Assembly: GCA_036518955.1 (NCBI GenBank)
Contig: DATDMG010000492.1
Location: 1-13,931 of the forward strand
Direction: 5' to 3'
Length of the DNA stretch: 13,931 bases
From: DATDMG01 sp036518955
GTDB lineage: Bacteria; Actinomycetota; Actinomycetes; Actinomycetales; Kineosporiaceae
Program-made: the position numbers and the translations under genes
The notes under the pieces: model-generated
The model's database searches: none
Seen by the model: the letters and a program-made list of their open reading frames with translations, nothing else
What the model was told of the DNA's origin: nothing
Shown here: positions 7,144-12,728 of the stretch, piece after piece
How the letters are laid out: each line of letters opens with the position of its first letter
How positions within the stretch are numbered: the first letter of the stretch is position 1

Positions 7144-7161
7144 CCCTGCCACGTGGTAGGG
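7144..7161 (+). promoter_or_regulatory. Near-perfect 18-bp palindrome/hairpin in the leader
   Basis: CCCTGCC and GGTAGGG flank ACGT, giving a 7-bp stem (one G-U pair) with a 4-base loop in RNA, or an imperfect palindrome centred on CCACGTGG in DNA. It lies about 45 bases before the start codon. It may be an operator or a leader hairpin. Confidence 0.35.
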
Positions 7162-7205
7162 GGCCGGGGGCCGTGCTGGGTGACACCTCAGGGAGGAAGC
7201 GGACC

Positions 7206-8054
7206 GTGCCGTCGCACCGCGCCGACAGGGTGAGCCCGCAGAGCAGGCGGGCACAACGCCAGAAGCGGTCCGGCCGTCGTACCACGCACCGTGCCAAGGG
7301 TTCGTCACTGACCGTACCCCAGATGGGGATCGCCAGCGCGCTGGGGCTCGCCACGGTCGTGGCGCCGGTGTCCGGGATCCTGACCGGTCCCGAGCCGGCC
7401 AAGGCGATCTCGAACGAGGTCGCGTCGCCCCGGATCGCGGCTCCGGTCTTCCCTCTCCTCGCGCACCGGCCGACGTCCGTCGAGCTGCTCCAGCTGATTC
7501 CCGACGCCACCGAGACGCCGTCGGTGCCCAGCACCCTCGCGGCGCCGCGCGACATGCTCGTCTCCGCGCCGTCCCGCGGCAGGGGCCGTGCCGTCCTGCC
7601 CGGGTGTTTCGGCGACGTCCCGCTGGTGAAGTACTCGAACGGCCAGCTGCCGAAGAGCGCGCTGTGCACCCTGTGGGACGGCAAGCACCAGCTCCGTGCC
7701 GACGCCGCGGTCTCGCTGGCCAAGCTCAACGTGGCGTACACCCAGGAGTTCGGCCACCCGCTGTGCGTGTCCGACGCCTACCGGTCGCTGGGGCAGCAGT
7801 ACGCCGTCAAGGCGGAGCGCGGATACCTGGCGGCGACGCCGGGCACCAGCGTGCACGGCCTGGGTCGCGCGGTGGACCTCTGCGACGACGTGGAGGACTT
7901 CGGATCCCGGACCCACCGGTGGCTCGTCGACAACGCCCCGCGCTACGGCTGGCACAACCCGGACTGGGCGCAGCCGGGGGGAAGCGGCCCGCGTGAGGGC
8001 TGGCACTGGGAGTGGAACTGTGACGTCGAGGGCGGCTGCGAGGCGAGCGAGTAG
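7206..8054 (+). CDS. M15-family (VanY-type) D-alanyl-D-alanine carboxypeptidase, membrane-anchored or secreted
   Basis: This 282-aa protein has a strongly basic N-terminus (residues 1-37, rich in Arg/Lys) and then a hydrophobic segment (about 39-60) that should act as signal anchor or signal peptide. A low-complexity stretch comes next, followed by a VanY/M15 catalytic domain (about 130-275). Zinc-site motifs are clear: SVHGLGRAVD gives His217 and Asp224, and EGWHWEW gives Glu264 (general base) and His267. Six cysteines in the mature domain (134, 154, 187, 226, 272, 278) suggest disulfides outside the membrane. It probably trims terminal D-Ala from peptidoglycan stem peptides. The GTG at 7206 is preferred because GGGAGGA sits 8 bases before it; a GTG at 7173 would add 11 residues. 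The gene stands alone and converges with the small-protein operon. Confidence 0.87.
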   Translation: MPSHRADRVSPQSRRAQRQKRSGRRTTHRAKGSSLTVPQMGIASALGLATVVAPVSGILTGPEPAKAISNEVASPRIAAPVFPLLAHRPTSVELLQLIPDATETPSVPSTLAAPRDMLVSAPSRGRGRAVLPGCFGDVPLVKYSNGQLPKSALCTLWDGKHQLRADAAVSLAKLNVAYTQEFGHPLCVSDAYRSLGQQYAVKAERGYLAATPGTSVHGLGRAVDLCDDVEDFGSRTHRWLVDNAPRYGWHNPDWAQPGGSGPREGWHWEWNCDVEGGCEASE

Positions 8055-8065
8055 CCGGCGAACTC

Positions 8066-8077
8066 CCGGTGGACCGG
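8066..8077. terminator. Short inverted repeat between convergent genes
   Basis: CCGGT and ACCGG flank GG in the 46-base gap between the convergent carboxypeptidase and 91-aa protein genes. The stem is only 4-5 bp without a U-tract. It is the only terminator-like structure I see here and could serve both directions weakly. Confidence 0.2.
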
Positions 8078-8100
8078 ACCGGGCGGAGCCTCGACGGCGG

Positions 8101-8376
8101 TCAGCGCGGGAAAGCTCGGCGCAGGTACTCGCGGCACGGCTCGGCGGAGGAGACGACCGCGGTGGAGGCGGCGGCGAGCCGGGCCCGGGCGTGCGCGAGC
8201 TGCTGCCGGGCCCGCGTCAGGTCCGGGTCGGACGTCGACCCGAGCGGGCCGCCCTCACGGATCCGCGCGGCGAGCGCGTCGACGTCCGTGGCCAGTTGCC
8301 CGATCCGGTCCACGGCATGGACGACCTCCCGCTGATAGCGGTCCACCGCCGCGTGCACGTCGTCGGTGAGCGGCAT
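8101..8376 (-). CDS. Small helical protein of unknown function (91 aa), last gene of FtsK-like operon
   Basis: I do not recognise this family. The 91-aa protein looks like two helices (about 5-42 and 52-76) separated by a Gly/Pro/Ser turn, with heptad-like Ala/Leu/Val spacing. It ends in AEPCREYLRRAFPR, a short tail with one Cys. Size and helix-turn-helix layout resemble WXG100/ESAT-6-like secreted partners, but no Trp-X-Gly turn and no YxxxD/E tail motif are present. The ATG at 8376 is set by AGGAGGAG (8382-8389) with a 5-base spacer; an upstream extension to 8442 would overlap the preceding gene. It lies 62 bases after the 132-aa gene and is probably cotranscribed with the ATPase operon. 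Confidence 0.75.
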   Translation of the reverse strand: MPLTDDVHAAVDRYQREVVHAVDRIGQLATDVDALAARIREGGPLGSTSDPDLTRARQQLAHARARLAAASTAVVSSAEPCREYLRRAFPR

Positions 8377-8438
8377 GGCGGCTCCTCCTGGTGCCTGATC
8401 GCTGGTCCGTGCATGATCACCGCTGGCGTGTGCGCGGG

Positions 8439-8837
8439 TCACGTGCTGCGCCGGGCGAACGCCCGCAGCGCGGTGGCGGTCTCCGCCAAGGCTGCCGCGG
8501 CCTCGTCGAGGGCGGTGAGGGCCTCCCGGCTCGCCGCCGCCGTCTGGCGGAGTTCGCGCGGCGGGCCGCCGCCGAGTTCCAGCAGCAGCCGGTCCCGGTC
8601 GTCGCCGAGCCGCTCCGCCAGGCCGCGGGCGCGGTCCGCGGCCCGGCCGGCCCCGGTGGCCGCCGAGGTGACGATGGCCAGCGTGTCGCGCAGCGCGCCG
8701 AGCCGGGCGGGGCCCGTCGCGGCGGGACCCGTCGCGGTGGGACCCGTCGCGGCGGGACCCGCCTCCGCCGTCCCGCGGTCCGCCGTCCCGTCGTCCGGTC
8801 GGGCCCCGGACGGCTCCGGCAGCGGCTGACCGGTCAC
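8439..8837 (-). CDS. Small Ala-rich helical protein of unknown function (132 aa)
   Basis: I do not recognise this family. The GTG at 8837 overlaps the stop of the upstream 87-aa gene as GTGA, so this start is well supported and translation is probably coupled. Residues 1-45 are disordered and Pro/Gly/Thr-rich, including repeated ATGP units coded by a 15-bp tandem repeat. Residues 47-130 are Ala/Leu/Arg-rich and predicted helical or coiled coil, with a turn at GGGPPRELR (about 89-97). There is no membrane segment, no cysteine, and no WXG or other catalytic motif. Position in the operon and helical hairpin character suggest a partner or substrate of the FtsK-like ATPase or its membrane subunit; this is inference. 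Confidence 0.72.
   Translation of the reverse strand: MTGQPLPEPSGARPDDGTADRGTAEAGPAATGPTATGPAATGPARLGALRDTLAIVTSAATGAGRAADRARGLAERLGDDRDRLLLELGGGPPRELRQTAAASREALTALDEAAAALAETATALRAFARRST
8709..8760 (-). repeat. 15-bp tandem repeat in the 132-aa protein gene
   Basis: About 3.5 units of GGGACCCGTCGCGGC occur at 8709-8723, 8724-8738 and 8739-8753 plus a partial copy, differing by single bases. They encode Ala-Thr-Gly-Pro-Ala/Thr repeats in the disordered N-terminal part. The unit length keeps frame, so a length-variable linker is likely. Confidence 0.85.
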
Positions 8838-9097
8838 GACAGGGACGCGCGGAACTGCTCCGCGGCCTGCCGGGCGGCGTCCAGGGCCTGGATCGCCTCG
8901 GCGATCTTCTGCCGGGCGACCTGGCAGCGGGCCTCGACCTCGGCCACCTTCACGTGGCTGGTCCGGCCCAGGCGACCGAGGAACGCCACCTGGGCCTCGC
9001 CCACCCGCTGACCGGCACCGGTCAGCAGCTGCATGCTCTGCTCGCACTGGGTATGGAAGCCGGCTGCTACCGCCCTGGCCTCGTCGATGGTTCCCAC
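8834..9097 (-). CDS. Small helical protein of unknown function (87 aa)
   Basis: I do not recognise this family. The 87-aa protein is almost entirely helical in character: one helix about 3-25, a turn near GAGQRVGE (27-34), and a long charged Ala-rich helix about 47-84. It has two cysteines (18 and 58), no tryptophan and no signal or membrane segment. The overall length, two-helix layout and closeness to an EccC/FtsK-like ATPase recall WXG100 proteins, but the Trp-X-Gly turn is absent. The GTG at 9097 has AGGAG (9104-9108) six bases upstream. The stop overlaps the next gene's GTG. The 64-base gap to the membrane-protein gene upstream contains a small stem-loop, so expression may be uneven within the operon. 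Confidence 0.75.
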   Translation of the reverse strand: MGTIDEARAVAAGFHTQCEQSMQLLTGAGQRVGEAQVAFLGRLGRTSHVKVAEVEARCQVARQKIAEAIQALDAARQAAEQFRASLS

Positions 9098-9135
9098 GGG
9101 CGTCTCCTGCTCGGTCGTCGTGGATCGGGGACGGT

Positions 9136-9154
9136 CGGCGGATCGGTACCGCCG
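9136..9154 (-). terminator. Stem-loop inside the FtsK-like operon
   Basis: CGGCGG and CCGCCG form a 6-bp GC stem with a 7-base loop in the 64-base gap between the 229-aa membrane-protein stop and the 87-aa gene. There is no U-tract. It may partially terminate the message or protect an mRNA end, separating expression of the big and small proteins. Confidence 0.3.
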
Positions 9155-9161
9155 GAGGGCC

Positions 9162-9851
9162 TCAGCCCAGGGTGAGCGCGGCCAGCTGGTCCAGCAACCA
9201 ACCGGGGACGAGCCAGGACGCCCACGCCATCAGCACCCCCAGCCAGGGGTAGCGGCGCGCCGGGCGCAGCCCGGCGAGGGCGGTCGACGGCTCGTCGGGA
9301 GGCAGTCGCGGCGCCCTGGCCCGGCCCAGCAGGACGCCGCCCGCGACGGCGGTGACCAGGGGCCAGATCACCGCGAACCAGAGCAGGGCCGCGCTGCTGC
9401 CGTGCACCCCGGCGACGGACAGCGCCACCACCACGACGACGTTCGGCACGGCGAAGCCGAGGTACACCAGCGCGGCGCGGCCCAGGGTGCCGGACCACTC
9501 CGGCATCAGCTGCGGCAGCCGAGCCACCCGCCGTGCCTCGGCCATCGCCGCCTGGGCTCCCTCCAGCCGGGCCTGCGCGTCCGCGTCCGCCGCGAGGCCG
9601 TCCAACGGCGGGACGGGCAGCGGGCCCAGGTCGTCGGGGGACAGCGGGGCGCGCAGGTCGGCCGCCAGCGCGCGCAGCTCGGCCTGCTGGGCCCGCAGCG
9701 CGGCGTCGAGGTCGCGCAACCGTGCCTGGCGCTCGGCGCGCCGCCGGGCCGATCCCGCCCGGTCCGCGAGCTCGTGCCGCCGGGCCAGCTGCAGGTCGGT
9801 GAGCGCTCGCGCGTACGCCTCCCAGCCGCCGGTGCGGACGCCGGGGGTCAC
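9162..9851 (-). CDS. Coiled-coil protein with three membrane segments, unknown function (229 aa)
   Basis: I do not recognise this family. The N-terminal half (about 10-115) is charged and Ala/Arg/Leu-rich, strongly coiled-coil in character, with a Pro-rich break near 69-83. It is followed by hydrophobic segments near 125-147, 152-175 and 203-225, making it an integral membrane protein with a cytoplasmic coiled-coil arm. The GTG at 9851 overlaps the ATPase stop (GTGA), so it is translationally coupled to the FtsK-like gene. Because the ATPase has no membrane segment of its own, this protein may be its membrane anchor or channel subunit. That is inference from overlap and topology. The far longer open frame that continues upstream is only the shadow of the ATPase gene. 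Confidence 0.8.
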   Translation of the reverse strand: MTPGVRTGGWEAYARALTDLQLARRHELADRAGSARRRAERQARLRDLDAALRAQQAELRALAADLRAPLSPDDLGPLPVPPLDGLAADADAQARLEGAQAAMAEARRVARLPQLMPEWSGTLGRAALVYLGFAVPNVVVVVALSVAGVHGSSAALLWFAVIWPLVTAVAGGVLLGRARAPRLPPDEPSTALAGLRPARRYPWLGVLMAWASWLVPGWLLDQLAALTLG

Positions 9852-12517
9852 CCCGCCCCTCCCCTCTCGGCCCGGTCGGCCCCGTCGGCCCGGTCGGCCC
9901 GGTCGGCCCGGTCGGCCCGGCGGACGAACGGCACCAGCACCCGGGCGACGTCCTCGTGCCGGTCGAGGAGCAGGGCGCGGTTGGGGCGCGGGTCGTAGCG
10001 GAGGTCGTACCGGCCGAGGAACTGCTGCAGCTCCGGCTCCGGAACGTTGAGCGCGAGCAGGCAGGCGATGTCCTCGCGGGCGGTCGGGCCGAGATCGGCG
10101 GCGAGCCGGGCCAGGCTCCGCCACCAGCCCAGCAGGTGGACGCCGTGCACCGGTCCCTGCTGGACGACGGCGCGCAGATCGTCGACGGCGGCCCGGAACG
10201 TCTCGGTGCTCACCGCGGACAGCACCGGCCCGGCGACGTCCGCGCCGAACAACGCCAGGTACGCGGGCCGGCTCGGGGAGGTGTCGCTGAAGCCCGCCAG
10301 AGTCGTGACCGTGGCGGTCAGCCGGTCCAGCGGCACGACCTCGACCTGGTGGCCCGCCGCGGCGAGCCAGTCGCCGGCGGCGTCGGCGGCGTCGTCGGCG
10401 GCCGCCACCAGCGGGGCCACCAGGAACCTGGCCTCGCCCGGCCGGTGCTGCCGGGCCAGGCCGGCCACCGTCGCGGCGAGCACGTCGCCGCCGGCGACGG
10501 CGGGGCCGACGATCGCCAGGTGCCGCCCCGGGGTGGCGTCGAGCGGCACCCAGGCGGTGGGTGACCCGACGTCGACGAACCGACCCAGCAGGAGTTGACG
10601 CCGGACGCCACCGGGGCCGAGGACGGCGTAGAGCGGGTCGTCGTCGAGGTGCACCTGCGCGAAGCCGGCGAAGACGGACGGCGGCCGGCTGCCCTCCGGA
10701 CGCCGCTGGAACAGCCGCGCCCGCAGGGCCCGGGTGCTCTCCGGGTCGGCCATCGGCAGCCGCACCACCGTGTTCGCCCCCGGGATGCCCGCAGCGTCGT
10801 TGACGACGGCGGTGCCGACGGGCAACCCGTCCGCCGCCGGGTTGAGCGGATCGAGCACGCCGCCGCCGCCGGCGAGGGCGACCCGCAGCGGGAACTGGCC
10901 GAAGATCGCCTCCAGCTTGGTCTGCAGCGTCTCGATCCCGGCCGCGGTCTGGCTGGCCAGTACCAGGTGGACGCCGTACGAGCGACCCTTGCGGGCGACG
11001 TCCTCCAGCAGCGCACCGGCCCGTCGCGCCAGGTCGTCGTTGCCCGCGAACAGCACCTGGAACTCGTCGACGACGGTCACGATCCGCGGCAGCGCGGCAC
11101 CGGGATCGACCCGGCGCAGCTGCGCCAACCCGGTGACGCCGGCCCGTTTGAACGCGTCGGCGCGCCGGTCCATCTCGGTGCGCAGGGCCCGCAGCACCGC
11201 GACCCCGTACTCCCGGTCGGACTCCACACCGACCGCGACCGCCTGCGGCACCCAGGTCGGATCGTGCGCGGTCGGGGTGAACTCGGTGAACGAGACGCCC
11301 TCCTTGAAGTCGAGGAGGTACAGCGCCAGCTCCACCGGCGAGTACCGGGCGACCAGGCCGGCGAGCACGTCGAGCAGGAACACCGTCTTGCCGGAGCCGG
11401 ACCGCCCGCCGACCAGCCAGTGCGGCGTGGCGTCGTCGAAGCGCAGCACCGCCGGCTCCCGGCCGCGACGCCCGACCGGGGTCGCCAGCCCGGTGGCGGA
11501 CGTCTCCCGCCAGAGCTGGTCGGGGAGCAGGTCGGCGAACTCGGATCGGTGCCGGGCGGCCGCCGCGGCCGCGAGCGGGCGGCAGACCGCGTCGACGAGG
11601 TCGTCCGGTGGCGCCGGGTCGAGCCGGACGGCGACGTCCAGTTCGGCGCCGGTCGCGACTCCCGGCACGCACGCCACCCAGCCGCCCGGCGTGGGACGCA
11701 GCTGGGTGGTCGCCTCCAGCACCGGTGGTGGCTCGTAGCCGGCCGGCCGGTCGGGCGGCCAGCCGGCCAGCAACAGGCTCACCCCCGCGGCCGGCCCGGC
11801 GTGGGCGAGGGCGGCCAGCCGGGCCTCGACGTCCGGGGTGTGCCCGGGCGGCAGCCCGCCGAGGGCCACCACCAGCGCCGGCCGGTCGGCCGCCGCGCCC
11901 GCCCAGGTGCCCCGGACCTGGGCGTCCGCGGCGTCGAGGGCGCCCAGCAGCCCGTCGCGGCCGGGCCCGACGTCCGTCATGACGCCGGCCTCGACCAGGG
12001 ACCGGAACGGCGCGAAGGCGCGCCCCAGCCCGGCGGGGTCGTGGGCGAGGATCCGGACGTCGCCCGGCGGCGCCGCGGCGAGCACCCGCAGCAGCACCGC
12101 CCGGAACAGGTCAGCCACCGCCGGGTCGCGCACCGGTGCCGCGACCGCGAGGTGGCCGCCGTGGCCGCCGAGCGGTCGTGGAAAGGGCACCAGCAGCGGC
12201 ACGGTGAGGCCGTCGGCCGCCTCGAGGGCACCGATCCGCACGGGTACGGCGGTCCCGGCGGCGGGGGCGGCCTCCGGTGGTCCCGCGGCGCCCAGCTCCG
12301 CCCAGGAGGACGTCGCCCACCCCGCGTCCACGGCCCCGGCGGTCTGGGCCAGGAGCTCGGCGCGGATGCGGACCGCCCGGCCCGGTGACGCCCCGTCCGC
12401 CTCGCCCGCGTGGTCCGCGTCGAGCTGGGCGACGAGCGCGAACCGGCGGCCCAGCGCGCCGCGGTGCTCGGTGACGGCGTGTGCCAGCGCCTCCCGCCAC
12501 GCACCCCAGACGAGCAC
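9848..12517 (-). CDS. FtsK/SpoIIIE-domain (EccC-like) ATPase
   Basis: This 889-aa protein carries one intact FtsK/SpoIIIE motor domain at about 340-600: Walker A GGRSGSGKT (370-378), LLDFKEGVSF (401-410), Walker B IVTVVDEF with Asp484-Glu485, and ASQT (521-524). Residues 1-330 form an unrecognised N-terminal region. A second core at about 620-870 looks like a degenerate nucleotide-binding domain, with LAIVGPAVAGGD where a P-loop should be and no Gly-Lys-Thr/Ser. There are no membrane segments and no FtsK gamma DNA-reading domain, so it is not the cell-division FtsK. EccC of type VII secretion and mobile-element translocases are the closest architectural parallels I know. The GTG at 12517 has GGGAGG (12525-12530) with a 7-base spacer; an upstream extension lacks a site. 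It ends in an Arg-Ala-Asp repeat overlapping the membrane-protein gene. Confidence 0.87.
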   Translation of the reverse strand: MLVWGAWREALAHAVTEHRGALGRRFALVAQLDADHAGEADGASPGRAVRIRAELLAQTAGAVDAGWATSSWAELGAAGPPEAAPAAGTAVPVRIGALEAADGLTVPLLVPFPRPLGGHGGHLAVAAPVRDPAVADLFRAVLLRVLAAAPPGDVRILAHDPAGLGRAFAPFRSLVEAGVMTDVGPGRDGLLGALDAADAQVRGTWAGAAADRPALVVALGGLPPGHTPDVEARLAALAHAGPAAGVSLLLAGWPPDRPAGYEPPPVLEATTQLRPTPGGWVACVPGVATGAELDVAVRLDPAPPDDLVDAVCRPLAAAAAARHRSEFADLLPDQLWRETSATGLATPVGRRGREPAVLRFDDATPHWLVGGRSGSGKTVFLLDVLAGLVARYSPVELALYLLDFKEGVSFTEFTPTAHDPTWVPQAVAVGVESDREYGVAVLRALRTEMDRRADAFKRAGVTGLAQLRRVDPGAALPRIVTVVDEFQVLFAGNDDLARRAGALLEDVARKGRSYGVHLVLASQTAAGIETLQTKLEAIFGQFPLRVALAGGGGVLDPLNPAADGLPVGTAVVNDAAGIPGANTVVRLPMADPESTRALRARLFQRRPEGSRPPSVFAGFAQVHLDDDPLYAVLGPGGVRRQLLLGRFVDVGSPTAWVPLDATPGRHLAIVGPAVAGGDVLAATVAGLARQHRPGEARFLVAPLVAAADDAADAAGDWLAAAGHQVEVVPLDRLTATVTTLAGFSDTSPSRPAYLALFGADVAGPVLSAVSTETFRAAVDDLRAVVQQGPVHGVHLLGWWRSLARLAADLGPTAREDIACLLALNVPEPELQQFLGRYDLRYDPRPNRALLLDRHEDVARVLVPFVRRADRADRADRADGADRAERGGAG
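9867..9920 (-). repeat. 9-bp tandem repeat at the 3' end of the FtsK-like gene
   Basis: Six consecutive copies of TCGGCCCGG occur (one with a single change). They encode a repeated Ala-Asp-Arg tripeptide just before the C-terminus. The tail alternates positive and negative charge and should be flexible or helical. The unit keeps frame, so length polymorphism between strains is likely. Confidence 0.9.
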
Positions 12518-12556
12518 GTCCGCACCTCCCGCCGTGGCTCCCGACCACCCCCTGAG

Positions 12557-12562
12557 AACATA
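12557..12562 (-). promoter_or_regulatory. Candidate -10 element for the FtsK-like operon
   Basis: On the minus strand this reads TATGTT, fitting TANNNT, in an AT-rich island about 40 bases upstream of the GTG at 12517. The -35 region at 16-18 bases spacing (GC-only) does not match TTGACA, so the call is weak. Confidence 0.3.
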
Positions 12563-12673
12563 TCCGGCGGACCGGCGACCGGGGGACCGCGGCAGCACGC
12601 GATCCTGCGTGACGATGTCAGTACGAGCGGTGATGCTGTTGATCTGGACGCCGTCGGGCACGAGCCGGTAGAA

Positions 12674-12694
12674 AGCAACCCAACAGCAACCAAC
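12674..12694. repeat. Imperfect direct repeat in the kinase-like gene leader
   Basis: AGCAACCCAAC (12674-12684) is followed at once by AGCAACCAAC (12685-12694), differing by one C. It lies 35 bases before the kinase-like start, in an A/C-rich patch unlike its surroundings. It could be a tandem operator or an unstructured leader segment. Confidence 0.4.
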
Positions 12695-12728
12695 GGGGAC
12701 GCATCGCCTCCGCGGGGGAGGGAGGTCG

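Larger units (their letters stand above)
6941..7205. other. 265-bp spacer before the D,D-carboxypeptidase gene
   Basis: No supported gene lies here. The region 7030-7130 is visibly less GC-rich than its surroundings. It contains a candidate promoter (7038-7065), a hairpin/palindrome (7144-7161) and the ribosome binding site GGGAGGA (7191-7197). A promoter at 7038-7065 implies a 5' leader of roughly 130 nt, long enough for regulation. I compared it mentally with the ydaO (c-di-AMP) riboswitch common before actinobacterial cell-wall hydrolase genes and did not find the conserved segments. Confidence 0.5.
12518..12728. other. Divergent promoter region between the FtsK-like operon and the kinase-like gene
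   Basis: This 211-bp non-coding spacer lies between two divergent starts and must hold both promoters. It is less GC-rich at 12555-12565 and 12601-12700. It contains a possible minus-strand -10 (12557-12562), a direct repeat (12674-12694), and the two ribosome binding sites. Shared control of the ATPase operon and the kinase-like gene is plausible because of this arrangement. I found no strong palindrome that would name a regulator. Confidence 0.5.

Noticed and set aside
7072..7205. c-di-AMP (ydaO) riboswitch before the carboxypeptidase gene
   Set aside because: I could not find the conserved purine-rich and GACCCGACAGC-like segments expected of this class in the leader.
8101..9097. Calling the 87-, 132- and 91-aa proteins WXG100/ESAT-6 family members
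   Set aside because: Size and helical layout fit, but none has a Trp-X-Gly turn or the YxxxD/E tail signal, so the name would go beyond the evidence.
9867..9920. Short regular repeats as a CRISPR array
   Set aside because: The 9-bp units are contiguous with no spacers, are in frame and code for an Ala-Asp-Arg tail.
9852..11672. Upstream part of an 836-codon open frame that continues into the 229-aa membrane-protein gene
   Set aside because: It overlaps the FtsK-like ATPase in another frame, is Arg/Gly/Ala/Pro-rich, and only the segment after the GTG at 9851 looks like protein.
10595..12388. A 597-codon plus-strand open frame opposite the FtsK-like gene
   Set aside because: Low-complexity Arg/Gly/Gln-rich antisense shadow; the minus strand has the conserved Walker motifs.
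9848..12517. Calling the ATPase the cell-division translocase FtsK
   Set aside because: It has no N-terminal membrane domain and no C-terminal gamma DNA-reading domain, and it sits outside any cell-division context.
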